From: Methylocystaceae bacterium | GTDB taxonomy: Bacteria > Pseudomonadota > Alphaproteobacteria > Rhizobiales > Beijerinckiaceae | Direction of reading: 5' to 3' | Length of the DNA stretch: 35,411 bases | Assembly: GCA_003152255.1 (NCBI GenBank) | Contig: PLZT01000203.1 | Coordinates: 1 to 35,411, forward strand | Notes under the pieces: generated by a model | Seen by the model: only the letters and a program-made list of their open reading frames with translations | Told to the model about the DNA's origin: nothing | Database searches by the model: none | Made by a program: the position numbers and the translations under genes | Part shown: positions 27,163 to 35,411 of the stretch, piece by piece | Layout of the letters: every line of letters starts with the position of its first letter | How positions within the stretch are numbered: the first letter of the stretch is position 1

Positions 27163-28905
27163 TCAGATCGAGTCGCCGCCCGCATCGCCCGAATCTTCGT
27201 CCCCGAGATCATCGATCCGTGTAAACGTCCAGCGTAGCCGCATGCTTGGCTTCGCGGGGCCGGCCACCACGATTTGCGTCGTTTTGCGGGCGCCCTCGGG
27301 CGCGGCGAAAAAAATGCTTTCTTCCAGCCTTGGCGTATGGCCGCCCGCTTCGAACAGCAGCCGCGCGCCGCTTGGCAGCGCCAGTTCGATTCCGCGCCCG
27401 TCGGCTTGCGGCGCCGCGCCGACGCTCGGATGTAAATGGAAGCGCGCCGAGAATTCATGCGCCGCGCTTTCGTCTTTCGCGTCCTTCTTTTTCGCGCTCT
27501 CCGCCGCGACCAGCCGATCCTGGCCGATAAGGCGCGAACCGTCTTGCGTCAGCGCCAGAATGCGTTCGTGTATAAGCCCAAAACGTTCCTTGTAGCCGTC
27601 ATGCGCGGCTTCGATCACTTCGCCCCTGCGCGAACGCCGCCGCTCCACGCGCATCTCGCGCGGACCCGCGACGATGAGTCCGGGGTTCGCCTTGCTGGAA
27701 AGCGGCTCGATCTGGCTCGAGGATTGGTCGTCGATGACGAGCGTGGAATGGGCGGCGCTGGCGCGGGCGATCTCGCGCGCTGCTTCGTGCTGCGCGGCCG
27801 GCGCGCCGCAATTGACCACGACGCGCTCGGACCCCAGCGAAAATTCGAAGGCGAGCGCGCCGGAGTGGGCCACGCGGGAAAACTCCAATGGCGGCGGCGC
27901 GCCGACGTCGATGAGCGCCAGCGCGCCCGGCGCCGTCATGCGGCGATAGCCGCTGTCGGGCGCATCGAGCGGCGGAACGGCGCCTCGCGCCTCATGAGTG
28001 AACACCGCCGCCAGCTCTCCGGGGTCGGTCGCCGACATGCCGTTGAACAGAGCCAGCGAGCCGTCGCCATGCTGCAGCAGGCGCAACATCGGAATCATCC
28101 GGTTAATGGCGCCAAGCAGCGGCTGTGGCGGCTTCATGCCGCGCGCCGCGTAAAGTTGCCGCAACGGCAACAGATCCAGCGCGAGGTCGAGGACGGTCTT
28201 TGGATTGCGCCCGATATGGCCGCCATCGCCTAAAATTTGGCGCTCCAGTTCCCGCGTGAACGCCTTCTTCGCCTCCGATTGCACATCGGCGCCGACTTCG
28301 GCGCAAAGGCAAAACTCCAGCAGCGCCAGCGCGCAAAGCAGGCGCTCCGTCCCCCGCGCCGGCCCCTCGAGCGCGCGCGAGAGTGCCTTCGCGCCCTGAG
28401 CCAGCGCCGCCATGAAACCATCGTAAAACTCCGGCGGCGCGCCTTCGAGCAGCGTGGGAGAATGCGCGAGAAAGCATAGCATCCGGCGCGCCGTCACCAT
28501 TGGCTCGAACGCCGGATCGTCGGCCTCTTGGCCGCGCTGTTCCATGAACGCGTGAACCAGCGCCCGAGCATTGTCGCGCGCCGGGGCGCCGCCGGCGGCG
28601 CGCAAATGCCGCAGCCAGGAAAAGCCGGTGAGCGCGCGGCGCCAATTCGCCGACGGCGGCTCCAGCGCGAAGGGCGAATATCCCCCCGCATTCACGGTCT
28701 TGCCGCAAAAAGAAAAATAGCCGGCGTAAATCTCGTCCGCGACGGTGGCGTCGCCGGTGCGGATGTCCTGCGGCGCGATGCGCAGACGATCAGGCGCGGC
28801 AATTCGCCGCGTCAGCAGAGCGCGGCGCGGCGCTCCGGCGCGAATGGCCAGACCTTCGGCGGCTCGCGCCGCCGATTGCAAGACGCCGCGCAGTCGATCT
28901 TGCAT
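27163..28905 (-). CDS. Heparinase II/III family protein
   Basis: A large protein of the heparinase II/III group; the substrate in alphaproteobacteria is not established, though a polysaccharide lyase fold is clear. The ATG at 28905 (MQDRLRGVLQSAARAAEGLA) gives 580 residues; an upstream GTG at 28992 would add 29 poorly conserved residues. An all-helical toroid part (about 80-290, FSWLRHLRAAGG; GDGGHIGRNPKTVLDLALDL) leads to the beta-sandwich half (GYRRMTAPGALALIDVGAPP; HSTLVIDD; RRGEVIEAAHDGYKERFGLI). GDGGHIGRNPK and HSTLVIDD are characteristic. It usually lies between rsmB and purH; here purH follows only after the Phd/PIN pair and rsmB is absent upstream (a carbonic anhydrase gene diverges instead). 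Confidence 0.88.
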   Translation of the reverse strand: MQDRLRGVLQSAARAAEGLAIRAGAPRRALLTRRIAAPDRLRIAPQDIRTGDATVADEIYAGYFSFCGKTVNAGGYSPFALEPPSANWRRALTGFSWLRHLRAAGGAPARDNARALVHAFMEQRGQEADDPAFEPMVTARRMLCFLAHSPTLLEGAPPEFYDGFMAALAQGAKALSRALEGPARGTERLLCALALLEFCLCAEVGADVQSEAKKAFTRELERQILGDGGHIGRNPKTVLDLALDLLPLRQLYAARGMKPPQPLLGAINRMIPMLRLLQHGDGSLALFNGMSATDPGELAAVFTHEARGAVPPLDAPDSGYRRMTAPGALALIDVGAPPPLEFSRVAHSGALAFEFSLGSERVVVNCGAPAAQHEAAREIARASAAHSTLVIDDQSSSQIEPLSSKANPGLIVAGPREMRVERRRSRRGEVIEAAHDGYKERFGLIHERILALTQDGSRLIGQDRLVAAESAKKKDAKDESAAHEFSARFHLHPSVGAAPQADGRGIELALPSGARLLFEAGGHTPRLEESIFFAAPEGARKTTQIVVAGPAKPSMRLRWTFTRIDDLGDEDSGDAGGDSI

Positions 28906-28982
28906 CGTCTCGCCGGCCAGAGTCGCCTCCCCACGCCCAAGAATCACGCGCTTAAAGCCGCGACAATGCGGAGTACAACGGA

Positions 28983-29012
28983 TTGACGCCACGCTCCAGC
29001 GTACTTTAAACT
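28983..29012 (+). promoter_or_regulatory. Possible sigma-70 promoter of the carbonic anhydrase gene
   Basis: TTGACG (28983-28988), an 18-bp spacer and TAAACT (29007-29012) fit a housekeeping promoter about 100 bp before the gene. Spacing and -35 are good; the -10 is a moderate match. Confidence 0.4.
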
Positions 29013-29062
29013 AATTGAATACAAAGGGAGTTATTCTTGCCGAATCTGCCCCGCTATGCGTC

Positions 29063-29093
29063 TTCGCGCGAAAATGGCAAGGTTTTGCGCGAA
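29063..29093 (+). promoter_or_regulatory. Hairpin in the leader of the carbonic anhydrase gene
   Basis: TTCGCGC (29063-29069) pairs with GCGCGAA (29087-29093), and AAAA/TTTT (29071-29074, 29083-29086) continue the stem past one bulged G. It ends just before the Shine-Dalgarno sequence GAGGAG and 16 bp before the ATG at 29110, so it could affect mRNA stability or translation. Confidence 0.4.
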
Positions 29094-29109
29094 TCGAGGA
29101 GATTGACGC

Positions 29110-29643
29110 ATGCCGCTTTACAAGATCGACGGAATCCCGCCGCGCCTGCCGGCGCAAGGGCGCTACTGGATCGCGCCCAACGCCTGTCTGATCGGCCGCG
29201 TGGCGCTGGACGAGGACGCCAATGTCTGGTTCGGCTGCGTGCTGCGCGGCGACAATGAATGGGTCACCGTCGGCGCGCGCACCAATATCCAGGAAAACAG
29301 CGTGCTACACACCGACATGGGCTATCCGCTCGACATCGGCGCCGATTGCACCATCGGTCACGGCGTGATTTTGCATGGCTGCACGATCGGCGACAACACG
29401 CTGATCGGCATGGGCGCGACCATCCTCAACGGCGCTAAGATCGGCCGCAATTGCCTTGTCGGCGCCAATGCGCTGGTCACCGAGGGCAAGGAGTTCCCCG
29501 ACAATTCGCTGATCGTCGGCACGCCCGCCAAGGTGTTGCGCACGCTCGGCGATGACGCCGCCGCGCATAATCGCGAATCGGCGAAGCACTATGTCGAAAA
29601 CGCCCGCCGCTACGCTGGCGGCTTGGAATTGATCGCGGAGTGA
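29110..29643 (+). CDS. Gamma-class carbonic anhydrase family protein
   Basis: A left-handed beta-helix protein of 177 residues that likely hydrates CO2 at a metal centre (trimeric in the family). ATG at 29110 follows GAGGAG. Metal ligands His67 (VLHTDMG), His84 and His89 (TIGHGVILHGC) are all present, as are Arg46 and Asp48 (LRGDNE) and Gln61 (NIQENS), matching the ligand set of the archaeal enzyme Cam. Hexapeptide repeats (IGDNTLIGMGATILNGAKIG) and the C-terminal GTPAKVLRTL helix are typical of the YrdA/PaaY subgroup, which lacks Cam's acidic loop. Transferase-like relatives exist, but conserved histidines favour carbonic anhydrase or a related hydrolase. Confidence 0.88.
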   Translation: MPLYKIDGIPPRLPAQGRYWIAPNACLIGRVALDEDANVWFGCVLRGDNEWVTVGARTNIQENSVLHTDMGYPLDIGADCTIGHGVILHGCTIGDNTLIGMGATILNGAKIGRNCLVGANALVTEGKEFPDNSLIVGTPAKVLRTLGDDAAAHNRESAKHYVENARRYAGGLELIAE

Positions 29644-29695
29644 TGGGGGCGCCCGCCCCACTGCGCAAGCCTCGCCAAAATCCTAAACCGCTCGC

Positions 29696-31936
29696 ATGAG
29701 CGGCGACGGGGTTGAGGGCGGGGGACTGATTGTCGAGGTTCTGCCGCCCGTGGCGGTGGACCAGACCTATAGCTATTTCGCGCCCTCTGGGCTCGCGCTG
29801 GCGCCCGGCGACTTCGTGAAAATACCGCTGGGGCGGCGCGAGGCTATTGGAGTCGTTTGGGCGGTCAAGGCCGCCAGCGGTCCACCGGGCAATCTCAAAA
29901 GCGTGATCTCGCGCTACGACCGGCCGAAACTGCCGCAGAATCTGCGCGACTTCTTGGACTGGCTGGCGCGCTGGACGCTGGCCCCGCGCGGCATGGCGTT
30001 GCGCCTCGCCACCGGCGCCGGCGAAGACGCGGGGCCGCCCGCGCCGCGCCTGCTCTATCGCCTCGCCGGGCCGCCGCCACGACGGATGACGCCGACCCGC
30101 GCCCGGGCACTGGCGGCGGCGGAAGGCGGGCTGGCCTTCACCAAAAAAGCGCTGATGGAGGCGGCCGGTTGCGGGGCTTCGGTCATCGACGCGCTGGTCG
30201 ACGAAGGCGCGCTGGAGACGCTGACCGCCCCGCCGCCGCCAATCTGCGGCGCGCTCGATTCCGCGTTTTGCCCGCCCGTTCTCGAAGCCGAGCAACAACT
30301 CGCGGCGGACGCGCTATTGGGCGCGGTGACGGCGCGCGGCTATCGCCCTTTTTTGCTGGAAGGCGTCACCGGCTCGGGCAAGACCGAGGTTTATTTCGAG
30401 GCTGTCGCCGCGGCTTTGCGGGCGGGTGGGCAGGCGCTGGTGTTGATGCCGGAAATCGCGTTGACCAGTCAGTTTCTCGAGCGTTTTTCGGCGCGGTTCG
30501 GCGCGCGCCCGGCCGAGTGGCATTCCGGCGTCTCGGAAAAGAAGCGCGCCCGCATCTGGCGCGCGGCGGCGGAGGGCGAGGCGCGGGTCGTCGTCGGCGC
30601 GCGCTCGGCGCTATTCCTGCCGTTTGGCGATTTGCGGCTCATCGTCGTCGATGAGGAGCATGAGGGCGCCTATAAGCAGGAGGATGGGGTCAACTATCAC
30701 GCCCGCGATATGGCCGTGGTGCGCGCGCGCATCGAGGGCGCGACGCTCGTGCTGGCTTCGGCCACGCCGTCAATTGAAACGCGCGTCAACGCCGCCAGCG
30801 GCCGCTATGCGCATCTGCGCCTCAAGGCCCGCGCCGGGGCGCGAACAATGCCGCGGCTGGAGGCCATCGACATGCGCGTCGAGGGGCCGCCAAAGAACCG
30901 CTGGATCGCGCCGCGCCTCGCTCTCGCGGTTGGCGAGACCATCGCGCGCGGCGAACAGGCGCTGCTGTTTCTCAACCGGCGCGGCTATGCGCCGCTGACG
31001 CTGTGCCGCCATTGCGGCCACAGATTCCGCTGCTCCGACTGCGACGCCTGGCTGGTCGAGCATCGCTTCCGCCGCGCGCTGATCTGCCATCATTGCGGCC
31101 ATATGGAGCCGCGCCCGCATATTTGCCCGGAATGCGAGGCGGAAGACGCGCTGGCGGCCTGCGGCCCCGGCGTCGAGCGTCTCGCGGAAGAAGCCGCGGG
31201 GCTGTTTCCAGACGCCCGCGTGCTCGTGCTGTCGTCGGATTTTCCCGGCGGCGCCGAGCGGCTGCGGCGCGAATTGGACGAGATCGCCAAGGGCGCCTTC
31301 GATCTCGTCATCGGCACGCAGCTTGTCGCCAAGGGTCATAATTTTCCCTTTCTGACGCTGGTCGGCGTCGTCGACGCCGATCTGGGCCTAGGCAGCGGCG
31401 ATCCGCGCGCGGCGGAGCGGACGTTTCAATTGCTGGCGCAGGTGACCGGGCGCGCCGGGCGCGGCGATCAGCCGGGCAGGGCGCTGATCCAGACCTATCG
31501 CCCCGAGCATCCCGTGATTTCCGCGCTGCTCTCTGGCGACGCCGAGGAGTTTTACGCACAAGAAACGAGTCTGCGCCAGCGCGCCGGCTTGCCGCCGTTC
31601 GGGCGTCTCGCGGCGCTGATCGTTTCGGCCAAGGACGCCGCCCTCGCCGAAACCCACGCGCGCGCGCTGGCCCGCGCGGCGCACGGCCTGCCGACGAGCG
31701 AACGCTACCGCGTCGCGGCGCTGGGCGGCCTGCCCGAAGAAGGCGAGATCATGCTGCTCGGGCCCGCCGAGGCGCCCATCGCGCTGCTGCGCGGGCGCTT
31801 TCGTTTCCGCCTGCTGGTCAAGGCGCCGCGCAGCGCCGATCTGCAAGGGTTCTTGCGCGATCTGCTGGCGGCGGGACCGCCTGAGCGCGGCGGCGTGCGC
31901 GTGCAGGTCGACGTCGATCCGCAGAGTTTTTTGTGA
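29696..31936 (+). CDS. priA: Primosomal replication protein N' (PriA helicase)
   Basis: Restarts stalled replication forks by binding forked DNA and loading the helicase. ATG at 29696 gives 746 residues. The N-terminal 3'-DNA-binding domain begins IVEVLPPVAVDQTYSYFAP and includes GDFVKIPLGRREAIGVVW. Walker A is at 223-230 (GVTGSGKTEVY) and the DEEH box at 319-322. The zinc region holds eight Cys in four CxxC pairs (CRHCGH, CSDCDAW, CHHCGH, CPEC). The helicase end includes GTQLVAKGHNFPFLTLVGVV and TGRAGRG. All expected motifs are present. It is convergent with the terC gene. The gene lies 52 bp after the carbonic anhydrase gene and may be cotranscribed. Confidence 0.97.
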   Translation: MSGDGVEGGGLIVEVLPPVAVDQTYSYFAPSGLALAPGDFVKIPLGRREAIGVVWAVKAASGPPGNLKSVISRYDRPKLPQNLRDFLDWLARWTLAPRGMALRLATGAGEDAGPPAPRLLYRLAGPPPRRMTPTRARALAAAEGGLAFTKKALMEAAGCGASVIDALVDEGALETLTAPPPPICGALDSAFCPPVLEAEQQLAADALLGAVTARGYRPFLLEGVTGSGKTEVYFEAVAAALRAGGQALVLMPEIALTSQFLERFSARFGARPAEWHSGVSEKKRARIWRAAAEGEARVVVGARSALFLPFGDLRLIVVDEEHEGAYKQEDGVNYHARDMAVVRARIEGATLVLASATPSIETRVNAASGRYAHLRLKARAGARTMPRLEAIDMRVEGPPKNRWIAPRLALAVGETIARGEQALLFLNRRGYAPLTLCRHCGHRFRCSDCDAWLVEHRFRRALICHHCGHMEPRPHICPECEAEDALAACGPGVERLAEEAAGLFPDARVLVLSSDFPGGAERLRRELDEIAKGAFDLVIGTQLVAKGHNFPFLTLVGVVDADLGLGSGDPRAAERTFQLLAQVTGRAGRGDQPGRALIQTYRPEHPVISALLSGDAEEFYAQETSLRQRAGLPPFGRLAALIVSAKDAALAETHARALARAAHGLPTSERYRVAALGGLPEEGEIMLLGPAEAPIALLRGRFRFRLLVKAPRSADLQGFLRDLLAAGPPERGGVRVQVDVDPQSFL

Positions 31937-31951
31937 GAGCGGCGGCGAAAC

Positions 31952-32599
31952 TCAGCGTTTTCGCAGCGCCATCGCTCCCATGAGCACGACGAGAGCGCCC
32001 GCCACCGAGAGCGGCGTCTCCAGCGGCAAATGGAGGCGCGTCCAAAAGGGGTCGGTCGCCGCCATGCCGCCGGCGACCCAGCCCAGGACGCCCGCGCCGG
32101 CCCAGATCAGCAGCGGAAAACGGTCGAGCAATTTGAGCAACACCCCCGCGCCAAACATCACCAGCGGCGCCGACAGCGCCAGCCCGAACACAATGAGGCG
32201 CATCGAGCCATGCGCGGCGGCGGCGATGGCGAGCACATTGTCGAGCGACATCACCGCGTCGGCGACGATGATCGACATCACCGCGCCCCAAAGATTGGGC
32301 TTGGCCTCCACATCCTCGCGGTCGTGGTCGCCATGCGGCAATTTGATCGCGACATAGAGCAGCAGCAGCGCGCCCGCCGTCTTCAGCAGCGGCACATGCA
32401 AAAGCTGGACAATCGCCAGAGTGAAGCCGATGCGAAGGGCGACGCCGCCAAGCGAGCCGAGCAGCACGCCCCAGCGCCGCCGCTCCTCCGGCAGCCGCCG
32501 ACAGGCGAGCGCGATCAGGATCGCATTGTCGCCGGACAGCAGAATATTGATCCAGACGATTTCGAAGACTTCCCAGGCGAGCGCGAGATTTCCGGACAT
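31952..32599 (-). CDS. TerC/YjbE-family integral membrane protein
   Basis: A 215-residue polytopic membrane protein of the TerC superfamily, probably a metal (manganese or related) exporter by family analogy. Seven hydrophobic helices are visible. The hallmark acidic motifs are VWINILLSGDNAILIALACR near 15-34 and a second VADAVMSLDNVLAIAAAA (about 110-128), which form the two metal-binding half-sites. ATG at 32599 abuts the mtaB stop codon with no gap, so it is cotranscribed and coupled with mtaB and dapF. In alphaproteobacteria the gene after mtaB is normally ftsY; here terC occupies that place. Confidence 0.9.
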   Translation of the reverse strand: MSGNLALAWEVFEIVWINILLSGDNAILIALACRRLPEERRRWGVLLGSLGGVALRIGFTLAIVQLLHVPLLKTAGALLLLYVAIKLPHGDHDREDVEAKPNLWGAVMSIIVADAVMSLDNVLAIAAAAHGSMRLIVFGLALSAPLVMFGAGVLLKLLDRFPLLIWAGAGVLGWVAGGMAATDPFWTRLHLPLETPLSVAGALVVLMGAMALRKR

Positions 32600-33802
32600 T
32601 TACGGCCGTTCCGCCAGCAGGGCGCGGCCGTCGTGGCCCAAAACGCGAATGTCGAACATTTCGCCGGCAATGGCGCCGGGCGTGCGCGCCAGCGTGAAAT
32701 CCGCGGCGCGGGCGAGGCCGCCGCGCTCGGCGAGCACGCGCAGCGCCTTACCCTGCTGATTCGCCAGATGGCGCGTCAGCCGCGCCTCGCCGAGCGCCCG
32801 CAGCCTTTGCGCGCGCGCCTTGGCGATATGCGGCGCGACTTGCGGCATGCGCGCCGCCGGTGTTTCCGGGCGCGGCGAAAAAGGAAAGACATGCAGATGC
32901 GTCAATCCGCATTCCTCCACGAGATCGAGCGTGCGCGAAAACATTTCCTCCGTTTCGGTCGGGAAGCCGACGATAAAATCGGCGCCGAACACAATATCGG
33001 GACGCGACAAACGCAGCTCCTCGCAAAATTTTATCGCGTCGCGTCGCGAATGACGGCGCTTCATACGCTTCAGGATCAGGTCGTCGCCCGATTGCAGGGA
33101 GAGATGCAGATGCGGCGCCAGCCTCGGCTCCTCCGCCACCGCCTCGATCAATGTCGGGTCCGCCTCGATGCAGTCGATCGAGGAAATGCGCAGCCGCGCC
33201 AGTTCCGGCAGTTCGGCGAGCAGCAGCCGCGCCAAACTCCCCAGCGTCTCGCCGCCGGCAAGATCGCCGCCGTAAGAGGTGAGATCGACGCCGGTCAGCA
33301 CGATCTCGCGCTTGCCGGATGCGACGAGCTCGCGCGCCGTCGCGACGATCTCGCGCGGCGGCGCCGAGCGCGACGGTCCGCGCCCGAACGGAATGACGCA
33401 AAAAGTGCAGCGGTGGTCGCAGCCGTTCTGCACGGCGAGAAAGCCGCGCGTGCCCTCGCTCGCGCCAAGCGCCTTTGGCGCGGCGAAGCCGGCCCCCGCC
33501 TGCGCGAACAGACTTTTGTCGCCATTGCCGACGACGCGCGTCACGCCTTCCATGGCCGAAAATTCCGCCGGCGCTATCGTCGCCGCGCAGCCGGTGACGA
33601 TGATGCGCGCATCGGGGCGTTCGCGATGCAGGCGGCGGATGGCCTGGCGCGCCTGGCGCGTCGACTCCGCCGTGACGGCGCAGGTGTTGACGATGACGAG
33701 ATTTTCTTCCCCCGCGCCGCGCGCCTCGCCCGCGAGCGCCTCCGATTCGACGATGTTGAGCCGACAGCCGAAGGTGATGGTGTCGACGGCGGACCCGCTC
33801 AT
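32600..33802 (-). CDS. mtaB: tRNA t6A37 methylthiotransferase MtaB
   Basis: A radical-SAM iron-sulfur enzyme that adds a methylthio group to t6A at position 37 of ANN-decoding tRNAs. ATG at 33802 overlaps the dapF stop (ATGA) and gives 400 residues; an upstream start is rejected because it would overlap dapF. N-terminal cluster cysteines are Cys13 (FGCRLN), Cys41 (NTCAVT) and Cys72 (TGCAAT); the radical-SAM triad is Cys128, Cys132 and Cys135 ([13 protein letters not shown]). The absence of the expected GCK...QxN detail of MiaB and the FGCRLN start favour MtaB. The C-terminal TRAM-like part is short. Middle gene of the dapF-mtaB-terC operon. Confidence 0.93.
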   Translation of the reverse strand: MSGSAVDTITFGCRLNIVESEALAGEARGAGEENLVIVNTCAVTAESTRQARQAIRRLHRERPDARIIVTGCAATIAPAEFSAMEGVTRVVGNGDKSLFAQAGAGFAAPKALGASEGTRGFLAVQNGCDHRCTFCVIPFGRGPSRSAPPREIVATARELVASGKREIVLTGVDLTSYGGDLAGGETLGSLARLLLAELPELARLRISSIDCIEADPTLIEAVAEEPRLAPHLHLSLQSGDDLILKRMKRRHSRRDAIKFCEELRLSRPDIVFGADFIVGFPTETEEMFSRTLDLVEECGLTHLHVFPFSPRPETPAARMPQVAPHIAKARAQRLRALGEARLTRHLANQQGKALRVLAERGGLARAADFTLARTPGAIAGEMFDIRVLGHDGRALLAERP

Positions 33803-34665
33803 GTCGCCAGCCTCTCGAAAATGGCGGGATCGAGCGTCGTTTCGAATTCGAATTCGACCGGCCCGGTCATGTGCGCGTGATCGTCGTCGCGCCAGTGAAT
33901 GAGAAGATCGCCGCCGGGAAGTCTTATGTTGGCGCGACGCCCCGTGCGAAAACTTCGCGCCGCCGCGACGAGCGTGGCGCAAGCCGCCGAGCCGCAAGCT
34001 TTCGTGGCGCCGGTCCCGCGCTCCCAGACGCGCAGCAGGATTTCGTCATGGGGCAGAATTTGCGCGAAGGAGATGTTCGCGCGCTCGGGAAAGAGCGGAT
34101 GACGCTCCAACACGGGACCGAGCTTTTCGAGATCGACCGCCCCGGCGTCGTCGACGAAGAACACCGCGTGCGGATTGCCCATGCCGACGGCGCAAAACCG
34201 CTCCGGCGCGCCCGCGACTTGCGGCTCCAGCGCGATATCGCTTGTGTCGCCAACATCGTGCGCCAGTGGAATCTCGGACCAGGCCAGACGCGGGCGGCCC
34301 ATGTCGACGGTGAACAGCGTTTCGCCGGCGCGCCAGCTCTCGACGAGGCCGGCGTCGGTCTCGAGGCGCAGATGTTCCGGGCCGCCGTCGCGCGCCAGCG
34401 CCCAGGCGACGCAGCGCGTGCCGTTGCCGCAGGCCGCCGATAGCGAGCCGTCGATGTTGTAGATGCGCAGCGCGGCGTCGGCGCCGCCCGCGCAGGGGTC
34501 GTGCAGCGCCATCAATTGGTCGAATTTGAGTCCAGGCTGGAGGGCGATGGCGCGCGCTTCTTCGGGCGCCAGCACGATGTCCGAGCCGCGCAGATCCAGC
34601 ACGAGGATTTCGTTGCCGATTCCGTTCATGCGCAGAATGGGACGCCGGGCGAGTTTGTGTGTCAT
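33799..34665 (-). CDS. dapF: Diaminopimelate epimerase
   Basis: Interconverts L,L- and meso-diaminopimelate for lysine and peptidoglycan synthesis. The ATG at 34665 gives 288 residues; an upstream start at 34695 would add ten unconserved residues. The N-terminus carries [16 protein letters not shown], a variant of the usual KMHGLGNDF motif. The two catalytic cysteines are Cys79 ([14 protein letters not shown]) and Cys224 ([15 protein letters not shown]), with Glu216 in [16 protein letters not shown] and [12 protein letters not shown] are also typical. Its stop overlaps the mtaB start, forming an operon. No frameshift or truncation seen. Confidence 0.95.
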   Translation of the reverse strand: MTHKLARRPILRMNGIGNEILVLDLRGSDIVLAPEEARAIALQPGLKFDQLMALHDPCAGGADAALRIYNIDGSLSAACGNGTRCVAWALARDGGPEHLRLETDAGLVESWRAGETLFTVDMGRPRLAWSEIPLAHDVGDTSDIALEPQVAGAPERFCAVGMGNPHAVFFVDDAGAVDLEKLGPVLERHPLFPERANISFAQILPHDEILLRVWERGTGATKACGSAACATLVAAARSFRTGRRANIRLPGGDLLIHWRDDDHAHMTGPVEFEFETTLDPAIFERLAT

Positions 34666-34821
34666 GTCGCGGGTTTTACGATTTGGCCGTGTCAAGGATG
34701 GGCCGCTCCTGTATAGGAGAAGCGGCGGTCGCGCGCCAGAGTCGGGGCGGTCTTTGACAGTGGCGATTTTGCGCCATGTCCCTTCCGGCGGCGCGGCGGG
34801 GAGGCCAAAGAGGACGCAGCG

Positions 34822-35411
34822 ATGAGTTTCTTCGACAAGCTTAAGGATTTTTCGGCGACGCTCGGCCGTCTCGCCGCCCGTTGGCGCGTGCTGGGCGCGC
34901 TGGCCCTGCTGATCGGCTTTGGCGTGCTATATCTACAAAAGAGGTTATCTCCCGCCTTGGCCCCGCCCGAGGTGACCGCCGGCAAGACCACGCCGGCCGA
35001 AAAAGCCCCGCCCGCCGAGAGCTTAGACGACAATAAGACCGGCGCCGCCGACAAAACCGAGCCGCCTGCTGGCGCCGAGACGCCAGTGGAAAGCGTCTCC
35101 GGCCAGATTGTCGACGTTCCCGCGCGCCCGGTTCTGGTGTTGAAGGGGCAGGCCAAATGGGACGACGCGGCCAAGACGCTGACCGATTCCCTCGCCAAGG
35201 TGACCGCGGCGGCGACCAAGGCCGGCCTCGCGCCGAACGGGCGCCCGCTCGCGGTCTTCACCGACACGGACGACAACGGCTTCCATTACGAGGCGATGCT
35301 GCCGATCGCCAAGGCGCCGGAGGGCAAGGTCAAGCTCGCTGATGGCGTCGATGTCGGCGCTTCGCCCGCCGGCAAGGCGTTGAAGTTCGAGCACCGCGGC
35401 TCCTACGACGA
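34822..35411 (+). CDS. Membrane-anchored GyrI-like/AraC effector-binding domain protein (partial)
   Basis: Cut by the right edge after 196 codons. ATG at 34822, with GAGG and AAAGAGG upstream, gives an N-terminal cytoplasmic piece ([20 protein letters not shown]), one transmembrane helix ([17 protein letters not shown], about 23-39), a Pro/Ala/Lys-rich periplasmic linker (about 45-90) and a soluble domain from about 95. The domain begins [20 protein letters not shown] and includes [20 protein letters not shown] and [11 protein letters not shown], the GyrI-like (AraC effector-binding, SRPBCC/BURPS) pattern: strand, long helix, P-L-A strand, FEHRGSYDD. Such domains bind small molecules; a periplasmic ligand sensor is inferred. 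It diverges from dapF across 156 bp. Confidence 0.85.
   Translation, partial: MSFFDKLKDFSATLGRLAARWRVLGALALLIGFGVLYLQKRLSPALAPPEVTAGKTTPAEKAPPAESLDDNKTGAADKTEPPAGAETPVESVSGQIVDVPARPVLVLKGQAKWDDAAKTLTDSLAKVTAAATKAGLAPNGRPLAVFTDTDDNGFHYEAMLPIAKAPEGKVKLADGVDVGASPAGKALKFEHRGSYD

Overview
The window is high-GC DNA from an alphaproteobacterium. Gene content and order (lig, ptsP-prfA, heparinase family-purH, gamma carbonic anhydrase, priA, dapF-mtaB) point to Hyphomicrobiales (Rhizobiales), possibly the Methylocystaceae/Beijerinckiaceae side. The order is an inference from gene neighbourhoods; no ribosomal RNA is present to place the organism.

Positions 459-11366 hold a 10.9 kb integrative element inserted in the 3' half of a tRNA-Ala(GGC) gene. 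An exact 47-bp repeat of the tRNA end marks both borders, the intact tRNA lies at the right border (minus strand), and a P4-type tyrosine integrase lies just inside the left border. Paired copies of GTGCCGATATG, probable integrase arm-type sites, lie inside both ends. Rightward genes read as a compact satellite-like genome: integrase, a small AT-hook-like protein, an excisionase-like HTH protein, a small frame without a standard start, a SpoVG-like phage protein, a PrimPol/AAA primase-helicase whose 3' end carries a dense GGAACA repeat cluster (candidate origin), a TubC-docking-like protein, a large inverted repeat around a ten-codon ORF, a Nu1-like terminase small subunit and several small late-type genes. 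No terminase large subunit, portal or capsid gene was recognised, so a helper-dependent satellite or a reduced prophage is the best reading. The right third is more AT-rich or scrambled: a 218-bp element with 30-bp terminal inverted repeats, a leftward J-domain membrane protein, and two leftward gene fragments fused end to end.

From 11687 to 15938 is a four-gene rightward operon that looks like a bacterial sphingolipid pathway: an alpha-oxoamine synthase resembling serine palmitoyltransferase, a GNAT-like protein resembling bacterial ceramide synthase, a DES1-like desaturase and an FA2H-like hydroxylase. A structured leader ending in a strong intrinsic terminator precedes it. The last two genes imply modified (desaturated, hydroxylated) ceramides.

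The rest is mostly housekeeping: ligA and a large membrane PAS-GGDEF-EAL protein with degenerate active sites (leftward), ptsP and prfA (rightward), purH (leftward), a Phd/PIN toxin-antitoxin pair placed between purH and a heparinase-family gene, a gamma carbonic anhydrase and priA (rightward), then dapF-mtaB-terC as a tight leftward operon, and a membrane-anchored GyrI-like protein cut by the right edge.
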